This document shows, piece after piece, positions 1 through 7,839 of a stretch of 8,155 nt of DNA (position 1 is its first letter; each line of letters opens with the position of its first letter). Source of the stretch: Bacteroides ovatus (GTDB lineage Bacteria; Bacteroidota; Bacteroidia; Bacteroidales; Bacteroidaceae); NCBI GenBank assembly GCA_030844565.1, contig JAUUNK010000234.1:1-8155 (forward strand), written 5' to 3'. The position numbers and the translations under genes were made by a program. A model generated the notes under the pieces. It saw only the letters and a program-made list of their open reading frames with translations. It was not told the DNA's origin and searched no databases.

Positions 1-347
1 GAGGTATGGAAAATATGTGGATGAATGGAGCTTACGAAGCTTTTTGCATACTTATTATATGTCCGCTGATTGTATCTATAGGAGCAGGCAGTGATATAAA
101 AGGGAAAAAATCCGTGGCTGTTTGCACCTTCCTCGGAGAAATCTCATACCCGCTCTATATCACCCATTTCCCTCTGATTTACATGCAGATTGCCTGGGCA
201 AACAATCATCCGGATGCTCCACTCGGTACAATTATCTGCCTTAGTGTTTCTATTTTCATTCTCTCCGTCGGTCTAGCTTATGGCAGTCTCAAACTGTATG
301 ATATACCTGTGCGTGAATGGCTAAAGAAACATTGGTTGATGAAATAA
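1..347 (+). CDS. Acyltransferase family 3 membrane protein, C-terminal part (5' truncated by window edge)
   Basis: The reading frame is open to the left edge (first whole codon at position 3), so the ATG at 6 is probably internal and only about 115 codons are visible. Counting from that Met, the segment LGEISYPLYITHFPL (residues 43-57) is the hallmark C-terminal helix of acyltransferase family 3, the integral-membrane O-acyltransferases that acetylate or succinylate cell-surface sugars. Hydrophobic stretches at about 13-26, 43-64 and 72-92 fit the last membrane helices of a ten-helix protein. A short basic tail (REWLKKHWLMK) would lie in the cytoplasm. The catalytic N-terminal part is outside the window, so the acyl donor and acceptor cannot be inferred; a polysaccharide or O-antigen modification role is possible. 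The gene ends in TAA and converges on the LruC gene. The family call is solid; the substrate is unknown. Confidence 0.85.
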   Translation, partial: GMENMWMNGAYEAFCILIICPLIVSIGAGSDIKGKKSVAVCTFLGEISYPLYITHFPLIYMQIAWANNHPDAPLGTIICLSVSIFILSVGLAYGSLKLYDIPVREWLKKHWLMK

Positions 348-421
348 TGTAGAAGCTAATAAATGGAATCATATAAGATTTAATAATATAGGATCGAATA
401 ATATTAGGTCTAATCAAATAA
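348..421. other. A/T-rich intergenic spacer
   Basis: This short spacer after the acyltransferase stop holds an imperfect direct repeat (AATAATATAGG and AATAATATTAGG). No gene or clear regulatory site is visible. Confidence 0.4.
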
Positions 422-451
422 GAGGGTGTCTGAAAATTTTCAGACACCCTC
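422..451. terminator. Perfect 30-bp palindrome, likely bidirectional terminator
   Basis: Two exact 15-base arms (GAGGGTGTCTGAAAA and its complement) meet without a spacer, giving a GC-rich stem base and an A/T-rich tip. It lies 74 bp after the acyltransferase stop and 23 bp after the LruC gene stop, between convergent genes, which is where a shared terminator is expected. Flanking sequence is A/T-rich but lacks a clean U-tract on either side. Similar hairpins with a GGGTGTCT stem are, from general knowledge, common between Bacteroides genes. The terminator role is inferred. Confidence 0.8.
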
Positions 452-474
452 CCCTATTATATATTATATACAAT

Positions 475-1599
475 TTATTCTCCTAACCAATCATACTCAG
501 GATTACTAACCCATTCTTCAAATCCCGGGTATTTTGAGTCAATCGCTTCACGTTCACTAGTCCACTGGAACTTTGTTGGAACACATATCTTTTGCGGAGC
601 TTTTCCGGTTTCAGCCTTCAGCTTGTACATGCCGGCTTTCACGTCATTTACCAGAATCTCTACGTCATTGAAGCCATTACACTTTGGAAGTCGGAATATT
701 ACAGGAGCCTTTTTCACCGAAGTAGTGTTTACCATAGTAGCGGTGGAAACGCCAAAGAGCTCATGAACCTCTTTCTTTTCTTCACCCACCTGGATGTATA
801 AAGGCATAGTACCTCCGGCAGCTTGCAAGGTAATGATAGTTCCATCATTATCCCATGCTACATCAAACACTACGTCATTGAAATCGAAATCATCCGTATT
901 TCCAAGGTCTTCTGCAATGATTCTTTTAGCGTTAGTATATATAGCCGGAGATATCTTTACTATCCAATCGTTGTAATAGCCATCGGCAGCACTTTGTTGA
1001 TTGGGGTTCTCCCCTGTTGCTTCAAAATCAAATCCTACATAATAACTGCCGTCAATACACTGAATGGTATAATTATAGTGCATTTTATTATCCAGAGAAT
1101 TATGGTAACCAAAAGATGAAGTTCCACTATTTACCATTAACATAATACTTCCCTGAGTGGCATTAAAATTATAGATATGGTCATCGCTAGGAGAGCTGCC
1201 CTCAATGACTGAACATAAATAGTCCATATTGCTATGTGTACCACTAACATGTTGAACAAAGAAATCCGTCCAGTAAACGTTTTCAGATGAGGGATTCTGA
1301 TGGTTTTTAAACCATTCGGTTACTTTTTCTTGCTCAGCCGCTGTAATCCCCTCAGGTACTACTGTATATTCATGCCATTGGTTGCTATTAGGAGAAGAAG
1401 CACGTGTGCCCTGACTTTTTCCAAATCCCCAATCCTGATCTTTTGCTATTTCTCCATACTTCTGTGCGAAAGCATGCGCATACTCAGCTTCTTTTTGCTC
1501 TACAAATTTTGTAGGGTCATACAGATCCTTATCTGAGGTACAAGCGGAAAACGCTACTATACCCACAGTTGCCACCAAAAAAATCAATTTCTTTTTCAT
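475..1599 (-). CDS. LruC domain-containing (DUF4842) surface lipoprotein
   Basis: This 374-residue protein starts with a lipoprotein signal (MKKK, a hydrophobic core, then FSAC) with Cys20 as the lipidated residue. The residues after it (TSDKD) are acidic, as in Bacteroidetes lipoproteins exported to the outer surface. Residues about 21-65, rich in charged and aromatic residues (FVEQKEAEYAHAFAQKYG, then DWGFG), form the N-terminal block typical of Bacteroides members of the family. The C-terminal half carries the LruC/DUF4842 domain: DFDFNDVVFDV at 237-247 is an acidic motif that looks able to bind calcium, and the stretch around GKAPQKICVP (about 332-341) to the WVSNPEYDW end is also family-typical. 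The molecular function of these proteins is not established; a cell-surface or adhesive role is only a guess. The start is the only Met before the signal peptide. The gene has its own promoter box and converges on the acyltransferase gene. Confidence 0.88.
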   Translation of the reverse strand: MKKKLIFLVATVGIVAFSACTSDKDLYDPTKFVEQKEAEYAHAFAQKYGEIAKDQDWGFGKSQGTRASSPNSNQWHEYTVVPEGITAAEQEKVTEWFKNHQNPSSENVYWTDFFVQHVSGTHSNMDYLCSVIEGSSPSDDHIYNFNATQGSIMLMVNSGTSSFGYHNSLDNKMHYNYTIQCIDGSYYVGFDFEATGENPNQQSAADGYYNDWIVKISPAIYTNAKRIIAEDLGNTDDFDFNDVVFDVAWDNDGTIITLQAAGGTMPLYIQVGEEKKEVHELFGVSTATMVNTTSVKKAPVIFRLPKCNGFNDVEILVNDVKAGMYKLKAETGKAPQKICVPTKFQWTSEREAIDSKYPGFEEWVSNPEYDWLGE

Positions 1600-1669
1600 A
1601 CCTTTTTATTATAATATAAATATTGCCTGTGTGTTCATCCCCTTTAGAGAGACGGATTTATATTCTTCA

Positions 1670-1677
1670 CAAAATTA
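1670..1677 (-). promoter_or_regulatory. Bacteroides -7 promoter box for the LruC lipoprotein gene
   Basis: On the minus strand the bases read TAATTTTG, a perfect match to the Bacteroides sigma-ABfr -7 consensus TAnnTTTG. It lies 71 bp before the LruC start codon, implying a leader of roughly 60 nt. I see no convincing TTTG -33 element 19-21 bp further upstream. The 176-bp gap to gntR is otherwise A/T-rich with no gene. Confidence 0.6.
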
Positions 1678-1775
1678 CATAATTTTATATAAACCGCTAT
1701 CTGAAACTTATATTTTTTCTCAAAAAGTTGTATCATTTATCATTTAATGGTAGTAGCTTCCTGTATGTTCCATAA

Positions 1776-2867
1776 TCAGCCGAATCTACTTGAATCGCGA
1801 ACAACTATCTCCCCTGCCAGATTCACCGTTACCGGGAAAGCATTCCTATTGTGAATTCTCCGGAACATGAGTTCGACACTGACATTAGCTATCTCCTCAC
1901 AAGGTTGTTTGAAAGAGGTCAGAGAGTGCTTTAGATGCATCGAGTATTTCATGTTATCATACGCACAAATAAGAAGGTCGGTAGAAATCTGCGCCCCAAT
2001 CTCTGTCAAAGTAGACATCAAAACCGCCGCCGTAGAATCATTGGCACAAATAACACCTGTTTTACCGGGAACTATCGACATTTGCCTAACAAACTCTACA
2101 TTTTCGGGATTGCCACAGTAGACATTCTTTTCATCAAAGGATAATTTGTTTTGGTGTACCACCTCCTTAATACCTGCTAAACGCATATTGACGGAACAGG
2201 CAGAGTCCGGCCTATAGAAAAAATGGATAGTGGTGCATCCCTGGTCTATGAGATGTTGAGCCATAATGCAACCGGCACTGAAATTATCCAAGCAAACAAT
2301 ATCAAAGTTGCTCCTTTGAGGGAAGTTGTAGATGTCTCTGTCTATCAGAATAAGCGGAATGCCCGCTTTCTCTATTTTCTCACAGATGCGCAGGTTTATG
2401 GAATCGGCATCCGCCACCCTTTCCAGCGGAGAAAAGAATATTCCATCCACTTCCTTCTTTATATAATTGTCACAGCAAGTTTCTATCAATTCCCGCCTTA
2501 TATCCGCATTGCTTGCCGTAGCGCCCTCCCACAAACAATTGAATTTTCCCGTTTCGGATTGCTTCAACAACTGGTCGTTGATAATAGAAAATATCTCAGA
2601 CTCCCCCGCCCCGGGAAGCAAGAGTCCGAATACCAATGTACTGGAAGTATACTTGTGGTTTACAATGGTCCCCAATCCTTTTTTTTTCGTAATATAACCT
2701 TCGGCTTGTAACTGATTATAAACTTTTGCTATAGTGGGTCTTGATACAGAATATTGTTCGGCAAGAGTAAGCTCGGTAGGCAATAAACCACCTGTGGGAT
2801 ATACTCCATTTAAAATATCCTTTTTTAAGACATCATAGATTGATTTGTAGCTTGGCTTTGTTTTCAT
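1776..2867 (-). CDS. GntR-family transcriptional regulator with LacI/AraR-type sugar-binding domain
   Basis: This 363-residue cytoplasmic DNA-binding protein probably represses genes until a sugar or sugar derivative binds. Residues about 7-73 are a GntR winged helix-turn-helix: LPTELTLAEQYSVSRPTIAK (29-48) is the recognition region, followed by LQAEGYI and the wing ending in GTIV. Residues about 79-363 form a LacI-like periplasmic-binding-protein fold, shown by IPLILIDRD (170-178), ICANDSTAAVLMS (273-285), ICAYDN (300-305), the LTSFKQP segment (316-322) and AGEIVVRDSS (351-360). This architecture and length match AraR-type regulators. I chose the Met at 2867 because the GntR domain begins there and a -7 box lies 28 bp upstream. 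The frame stays open for another 121 codons upstream, but that stretch is antisense to a recombinase remnant and has no GntR-like sequence. The effector and targets are unknown. Confidence 0.9.
   Translation of the reverse strand: MKTKPSYKSIYDVLKKDILNGVYPTGGLLPTELTLAEQYSVSRPTIAKVYNQLQAEGYITKKKGLGTIVNHKYTSSTLVFGLLLPGAGESEIFSIINDQLLKQSETGKFNCLWEGATASNADIRRELIETCCDNYIKKEVDGIFFSPLERVADADSINLRICEKIEKAGIPLILIDRDIYNFPQRSNFDIVCLDNFSAGCIMAQHLIDQGCTTIHFFYRPDSACSVNMRLAGIKEVVHQNKLSFDEKNVYCGNPENVEFVRQMSIVPGKTGVICANDSTAAVLMSTLTEIGAQISTDLLICAYDNMKYSMHLKHSLTSFKQPCEEIANVSVELMFRRIHNRNAFPVTVNLAGEIVVRDSSRFG
2679..2687 (-). repeat. Nine-A homopolymer inside gntR
   Basis: Codons 61-63 of the regulator are AAA AAA AAA (Lys-Lys-Lys), a run of nine A on the coding strand, in the wing of the DNA-binding domain just before GLGTIV. 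Loss or gain of one base by slippage would shift the frame and destroy the sensor domain. The current sequence is in frame. Confidence 0.9.
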
Positions 2868-2894
2868 TACTTGAAGTTTTTTGATAATAGTAAG

Positions 2895-2902
2895 CAAAGA
2901 TA
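2895..2902 (-). promoter_or_regulatory. Bacteroides -7 promoter box for gntR
   Basis: The minus strand reads TATCTTTG, a perfect TAnnTTTG match, 28 bp before the chosen gntR start. The predicted leader is only about 20 nt, with no Shine-Dalgarno sequence, which is usual in this group. No clear -33 TTTG is seen; the bases where it should lie are at the edge of the recombinase remnant. The box supports the Met at 2867 over upstream starts. Confidence 0.6.
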
Positions 2903-2912
2903 AGGATAAAAA

Positions 2913-3120
2913 ATGAGACTCAGAGCAGATGAGTGCAAGAAGGTTGGAAACAAGGGATTTAGCGTAAGTATTGTTGCACAGGAAGCCAACCCTATACTGG
3001 ATAAAATCCGTGTAGGTACCGACCAAGCCTATCAGCAAATCAGCGACCGCGACAACTACGTAACCGCCGAAAAAGTACGTAACGTCTTTTTTAGGGCTGG
3101 GCATGAACCACGAAACATTA
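2913..3120 (+). pseudogene. Tyrosine recombinase (integrase) remnant, truncated and frameshifted
   Basis: The plus strand encodes a fragment resembling the arm-binding/SAM-like N-terminal region of Bacteroidetes tyrosine recombinases. ANPILDKIRVGTDQAYQQIS (2985-3044) and then DRDNYVTAEKVRNVF (3045-3089) have the helical pattern of the region before the core-binding domain. After the six-T run at 3087-3092 the frame must shift by one base to continue sensibly as LGLGMNHETL, ending with TTA at 3118-3120. An in-frame TAA at 2907-2909 closes the frame on the 5' side. The catalytic domain (Arg, His-x-x-Arg, Tyr) is absent, so this is not a working integrase. The first 20-25 residues are not recognisable, so the true left edge may be nearer 2980. 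It is antisense to the gap between susD and gntR. The family call rests on pattern memory, not a search. Confidence 0.65.
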
Positions 3121-4797
3121 CCATCCGGGATTGTTCGTCGTAATATAGGGATTGCCTTCCACCTCATCGAGCGGAATCGGCAGCCATTCGTCACGGCCTT
3201 CCTGAAATCCCAGATAGGCCGACATGCCATATTGTTTGAAATTGGGATCGGTGGCTTCTAATTCTCGGAAGCGCTGTGCGACTTTTCCCCAACGCAACAG
3301 ATCAAAGTAACGGTGTCCTTCCCCGGTGAGTTCCAATATCCGTTCGTTTTCAATAGCGTCCATATCGACGGCAGGCAGAGGTGGCATATCCACTCCGCTG
3401 CGTGCACGTACCTGGTTGACTGCTTCGAGCGGCGTCAGGCTACCTTGTTTGCCCCCGCTGACCACGGCCTCGGCATACATCAGCAGTACATCCGCATATC
3501 GAATGTAACGGAAATTCACGCCATGAGCCCGTTGGTAGTAAAAGCACATCTTATTACCGGGATCGGCGGTCGGCAGGTCCCAATCCAACCACTTGCGACC
3601 GGCAGACTTATACTTAGCGGCTTTGACGTTGGACAGGCCGAACCCTTTTTTGCCGTAAGTTTTGTCGTAGGTCTTACCATCGAATACCGTAACCCGGTTA
3701 CCCGCCTTGGTCGATATATCGGAAGAAGCGTCATCAAAAATAAGCGTTCCGAACATGCGGGAATCCGTGTGACCGTCCGCATCCTTCGAGTGAATGAAAG
3801 TCTGGTACACCCATTCATGCATGACCTGATCCTGCGCCGTATTGCCCTTGTCGGTGTTCGGAGGATAGAAGCCGCGGGGATCTTTCCATACGCCGCTTTC
3901 GGGAAGGCCGGGATTGAAAGAGGTATTCACCGCATCGCCCAAAAACTGGAATTCGAAAACAGATTCATCGTTGTTCTCGTGGGCGACATCGAAATTCCAA
4001 CCGTAATCGACCAGTGAATAAGTTCCGTGTTGACCGTCGATCACTTCGCCGAACGCGGCGGCAGCCTCATCGTAATACGTCCCGGAAGAGCTGCCGTAAT
4101 ATTTCTCGATCCCCGAACGATACAGGTATGCCTTGCCCAGCAGGGCCGCAGCCGCGCCGCTGGTCGCTCTTCCCGGATAACTAGTGTCCCAGTATCCCTT
4201 TTGGGGCAGCAACCCTTTGGCCCGAATCAAATCCGCAATAATCAATTCCCAGACCGCCTCCGGTTCGGCTTGCGGCCTGAAGTCCTTAGCCGACTTCGGT
4301 TTCCGGTCCATCAACGGGATATTGCGGTAGTTGGTCAGTAGAAAGAAATGACACCAGGCACGCAGAAAATACGCCTCTCCCATATAGGCGTTCTTTTGTG
4401 TCTCGCTTTTGAAGTCCACGCCGGGGGTCACCTCGATCATCTGGCACGCCTGCGCCATGGCGGTATAAAGCAGTTGATAGGGTTGCACTATGGTATAGTA
4501 GGAGGGCGTCAGTGCCGAGGTATATTGTCCGGGGGAAGCGTAATCGGAACGGGCGCTCCCTTCGTCCCCGCGGTTGCAGATCAGTCCGAGGCCGGAGGCT
4601 CCCATAGCGCGGGGTGCGGTAATATAGGAGTAGATGCCGATGATTCCAAGATTAATGTTCTCCGGATTGGTATAAAATCCGTTGACATCCTGTTGGTTGG
4701 GGTGTATCGCCAGATCGTCGAATATCTTTTCGCAGGACGCCAGCCAGAATCCTGCCGTTACGAGAATCGTTATCCGTATTATATGATTTATTTTCAT
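3118..4797 (-). CDS. SusD/RagB-family nutrient-binding outer membrane lipoprotein
   Basis: This 559-residue surface lipoprotein should act as the substrate-binding lid of the SusC channel encoded just upstream. The signal peptide ends in LASC with Cys22 lipidated, followed by EKIFDD. The N-terminal TPR-like region includes EAYFLRAWCHFFLLTNYR (141-158). The SusD C-terminal signatures are clear: IRYADVLLMYAEA (432-444) and ERILELTGEGHRYFDLLRWG (485-504), plus the usual ending NPYITTNNPGW (549-559). Length is normal for the family and no frameshift is seen. It starts 6 bp after the susC stop, so the two are translationally close and co-transcribed. Its TAA stop sits exactly at the edge of the recombinase remnant, yet the C-terminus looks complete. 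No terminator is visible after it. The ligand cannot be read from sequence. Confidence 0.95.
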   Translation of the reverse strand: MKINHIIRITILVTAGFWLASCEKIFDDLAIHPNQQDVNGFYTNPENINLGIIGIYSYITAPRAMGASGLGLICNRGDEGSARSDYASPGQYTSALTPSYYTIVQPYQLLYTAMAQACQMIEVTPGVDFKSETQKNAYMGEAYFLRAWCHFFLLTNYRNIPLMDRKPKSAKDFRPQAEPEAVWELIIADLIRAKGLLPQKGYWDTSYPGRATSGAAAALLGKAYLYRSGIEKYYGSSSGTYYDEAAAAFGEVIDGQHGTYSLVDYGWNFDVAHENNDESVFEFQFLGDAVNTSFNPGLPESGVWKDPRGFYPPNTDKGNTAQDQVMHEWVYQTFIHSKDADGHTDSRMFGTLIFDDASSDISTKAGNRVTVFDGKTYDKTYGKKGFGLSNVKAAKYKSAGRKWLDWDLPTADPGNKMCFYYQRAHGVNFRYIRYADVLLMYAEAVVSGGKQGSLTPLEAVNQVRARSGVDMPPLPAVDMDAIENERILELTGEGHRYFDLLRWGKVAQRFRELEATDPNFKQYGMSAYLGFQEGRDEWLPIPLDEVEGNPYITTNNPGW

Positions 4798-4803
4798 TGC
4801 CGG

Positions 4804-7800
4804 TTAAAATGTTAGATTGAATCCGAATGTGTATACGCGGGCATTAACTGTCGGAGCATCGAGGTATTGCCCGTCTACCCCACGGTCGAAAAGCGTATCG
4901 GCACTCACCTCCGGATCGTACAAAGGATAGCGGGTGACGGTAAACAGGTTTTGTACTCCGACGTAGATCCGGGCGTTTTTGAAGAAGCTATTTTTCAGCA
5001 ACGGGTCAAATGTGTAGCCGATTTGCAGGTTCTTGCACCTGAAATACGATCCGTCTTCGATGTAAAAGGTGCTCGGCAGGGAGTTGCCTCCGTTGCGGTT
5101 GTCCGTTTTGGCTACGGGCAGCATCGTTCCGGTATTGTTTGGCGTCCACGAGTTCAGGGCGTCCGCGAGGCAGTTGGTCGAGTAATCGAAATAGTAGAAA
5201 TATTTCGCCCCGCAGAAAATATCATTGCCATGCGATCCTTGAAAGAAAGCGGTCAGGTCCCAGCCTTTATAGGCAAGCGAGAGATTGATGCCATAGGTGA
5301 AATCGGGATGTGGGCTACCGATTACGGTCTTATCGTTTTCATCCACCTTTCCGTCCGGCTTGCCGGTCGGGTTGCCTGTGGCATCGAGACCGTTGTTGTC
5401 CTGAAAGATGAAATCCCCTTTCCCGTCGATACCTTCTACGACATACCCCCAGAAGGCGCCGATCGGAAGTCCGGTTTTGGTAATGGTAGCCCGGTCGTTG
5501 GAGTTGTTGCTGAGGTCCTCGCCTCGAATAGGCTGTATGCCATCGCCGAGCGCCAGTACCTTGTTTTTCAGGAAAGAGATGTTCGCCATGGCATTCAGAC
5601 TGAAGTCACTCCACGTTTTGCGGTATCCCGCCGACAGTTCCAGCCCCTTGTTCTCTACCGATGCGGTATTGAAATAAGGGAGTTCGCCGTCGTTCAGCAC
5701 GATGGTCTGCCCGGACGACGGCAAGGGGGACAAAGGTGCCAGCAGATCGTTGTTGCGCCGCAGGAACCAGTCGACGGCAAGGGTGAGCGAATTGTCGAAA
5801 AATCCGAGTTCAATTCCCACGTTCGAGGAAACGGCCCTCTCCCATGTCAATTTTTCCTCGGCCAGACGGGTAATGTAACCCGTCACGCGCTCATTCCCGA
5901 AAATGGTCGGTACGGGACCGTAGGCCAGCGAGAGAAATGCATACGGATCGATGAAGTTCGCACCCAGTTGACCGTAACTTCCCCGGATTTTCAGCCGGCT
6001 GATCCACGGCACATTGAAAAACTCCTCCCCGTGCAAATTCCATCCTGCCGAAATCGACGGGAAATAGCCCGTTCGCCTACCTTTGGCGAATTTGGAGGAT
6101 TTGTCGCTACGAATGCTGGCGGAGAGCAGGTAGCGGTTCCGGTAATCATAATTGATACGTGTGAAAAATGACAGCAAGGCGGAGTTTATCTCCCGCGCCC
6201 CGACGGTACCCGGCCCGTTGTAGCCCGTGATGTCGGGTCCTCCCAAATCGTGGTTGTCACTGCTGACGGACATCGTGCGGTAATATTCGCGCGTCCAACT
6301 CGTACCCAGCACTGCGTCAATAGTATGGCCCCCGAAAGAATTCTGATACGCGAGCAGATTGTCGATCGTGTAATCGAAACTCTCGGAGCGGGATTCGTTC
6401 AGCGAGGTATAGGACTGTCCGAATCCGGAAACGGGTTTCCCGCTCTCGTCCCATAACGTGCTGTACTGCGGGATATGGACGTAATAATGGTCGTTCAGGT
6501 AGCTGCCGGAAAGGTTCAGTTTGTAGGTGAGCCCCTTGAACAGTTTCAATCCGAGGTTGAGGCTTCCGGTTACATCTGTCACATTGTTTTTTATCTCTTC
6601 GTTATACAAGTGTGCAATCGGGTTTTCGATGCCTGAGGAGAGGATATTGTACTCGGGACCCACGGAAACGTACCGCCCGTACTCGTCCTTTTCCGGGGCG
6701 GTAGGCAGTCCCATAAGCCGGGAGGAGGAAGCCGGGCGGTTGGAAGTATGAGCCACAAAGACATTTTCCGCCACATTCAGCACTCCTTTGCTGAACGAGC
6801 TGTTGACGCGGGCGGTATATTTCTTATAACCGGACTGCACTACGATGCCATCCTGTTTGAAATAGCCCAGACTCGTATGGAAAGTGGTGTGCTTTCCCCC
6901 GCCCGAGATGCCTGCATTCAAATTATAGATGGGAGCGCTACGCAGATAGAGGTCCTGCCAATCGGTATCGACACCGGGGTTTGTCGGATTGACATTCTCC
7001 GGAGCACGCTCCAATCCACTGTTGTCCGCCACCGTATTGATAAATTGACGCCATTGCCCTGCATTCATGAAATCCAACTTTTTAGAGGACGTTTGCCAGC
7101 CATAAGATCCCGATACTTCGACGAGGGTTTCCCCCGCGCGACCCTGTTTGGTGGAGACCAGCACCACGCCGTTGGCGGCACGCGACCCGTAGATAGCTGC
7201 GGCGGCTCCGTCTTTCAATATTTCGATCGAAGCGACATCGACCATGTTCAGCGAATTCAGCCCGTTACTGCTTATCGCGCCGTCGATTACATACAACGGT
7301 TCCGTTGTGCCGAATGTGGCGGCCCCACGAATCAGCAATTTGACCTCAGCGCCCGATTCACCTCCTTTTTGAATCACTTCGACGCCGGGAATGAATCCCT
7401 GTAAGACCGAGGCCGGATTGCCCGCCACCTGTTTACGGATTTCTCTGAGCGGTACTGAGGCGACAGCGGCCGTCAGACTTGATTTCTTTTGCGTACCGTA
7501 ACCGACCACGACCACTTCATCCACCCACAGAACATCTTCCTGCAACCGGACGGTAAGTTCGTTGCGGCCTGCCACAGAAACCTCCTGCGGTTCATAACCG
7601 ATGTACCGGATTTCCAATACGGCATCGGACCGGACATTAAGTGTGAATTTACCCTTGGGACCCGATATTGTGCTACGAGTCGTACCTATTTCCCGGATGC
7701 TGGCACCCGCAATCGCATCTCCCCGGCTGTCGGTTACCGTACCGGATATTTCCGCCGTCTGTGCATGGGCGACAGATGCGGCCGTCGTACACCATAACAT

Positions 7801-7839
7801 CAGCAGCAATATTAGTAAATTCGATTTTATACCATTCAT
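4804..7839 (-). CDS. SusC/RagA-family TonB-linked outer membrane protein
   Basis: This 1011-residue TonB-dependent transporter is the outer-membrane barrel partner of the SusD-like protein and should import a glycan or other large nutrient. A Sec signal peptide spans residues 1-26 (cleavage likely after SVAHA). A carboxypeptidase-regulatory-like beta-sandwich follows at about 31-100 (ISGTVTDSRGDAIAGASI), then the SusC hallmark EVVVVGYGTQKK (108-119), a plug domain at about 120-232 with LYVIDGA (182-188) and SIEILKDGAAAAIYGSRAANG (204-224), and a barrel ending in the aromatic terminus FGFNLTF. There is no STN domain between the signal peptide and the regulatory-like domain, so sigma/anti-sigma signalling through this receptor is unlikely. 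I chose the Met at 7839 because it begins the signal peptide; the same frame is open to a Met at 7929, but that overlaps the kinase gene. It lies 10 bp after the kinase stop and 6 bp before susD. Confidence 0.95.
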   Translation of the reverse strand: MNGIKSNLLILLLMLWCTTAASVAHAQTAEISGTVTDSRGDAIAGASIREIGTTRSTISGPKGKFTLNVRSDAVLEIRYIGYEPQEVSVAGRNELTVRLQEDVLWVDEVVVVGYGTQKKSSLTAAVASVPLREIRKQVAGNPASVLQGFIPGVEVIQKGGESGAEVKLLIRGAATFGTTEPLYVIDGAISSNGLNSLNMVDVASIEILKDGAAAAIYGSRAANGVVLVSTKQGRAGETLVEVSGSYGWQTSSKKLDFMNAGQWRQFINTVADNSGLERAPENVNPTNPGVDTDWQDLYLRSAPIYNLNAGISGGGKHTTFHTSLGYFKQDGIVVQSGYKKYTARVNSSFSKGVLNVAENVFVAHTSNRPASSSRLMGLPTAPEKDEYGRYVSVGPEYNILSSGIENPIAHLYNEEIKNNVTDVTGSLNLGLKLFKGLTYKLNLSGSYLNDHYYVHIPQYSTLWDESGKPVSGFGQSYTSLNESRSESFDYTIDNLLAYQNSFGGHTIDAVLGTSWTREYYRTMSVSSDNHDLGGPDITGYNGPGTVGAREINSALLSFFTRINYDYRNRYLLSASIRSDKSSKFAKGRRTGYFPSISAGWNLHGEEFFNVPWISRLKIRGSYGQLGANFIDPYAFLSLAYGPVPTIFGNERVTGYITRLAEEKLTWERAVSSNVGIELGFFDNSLTLAVDWFLRRNNDLLAPLSPLPSSGQTIVLNDGELPYFNTASVENKGLELSAGYRKTWSDFSLNAMANISFLKNKVLALGDGIQPIRGEDLSNNSNDRATITKTGLPIGAFWGYVVEGIDGKGDFIFQDNNGLDATGNPTGKPDGKVDENDKTVIGSPHPDFTYGINLSLAYKGWDLTAFFQGSHGNDIFCGAKYFYYFDYSTNCLADALNSWTPNNTGTMLPVAKTDNRNGGNSLPSTFYIEDGSYFRCKNLQIGYTFDPLLKNSFFKNARIYVGVQNLFTVTRYPLYDPEVSADTLFDRGVDGQYLDAPTVNARVYTFGFNLTF

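Noticed and set aside
3057..3083. Two copies of TACGTAAC as a possible att site or terminator element
   Set aside because: The copies are only 8 bases, lie within the integrase-like coding sequence, and have no matching copy found at another boundary.
2868..3230. N-terminal extension of the GntR reading frame by 121 codons
   Set aside because: The extension is antisense to the integrase remnant and the susD 3' end, has no GntR-like sequence, and would start upstream of the -7 box. The GntR domain begins at the Met at 2867.
3313..4017. 234-codon plus-strand open frame inside susD
   Set aside because: It is antisense to conserved SusD sequence, has no family features, and is explained by codon bias on the other strand.
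4867..6171. 434-codon plus-strand open frame inside susC
   Set aside because: It is antisense to a clear SusC barrel and has no recognisable domain. Long antisense frames are common in GC-richer coding DNA.
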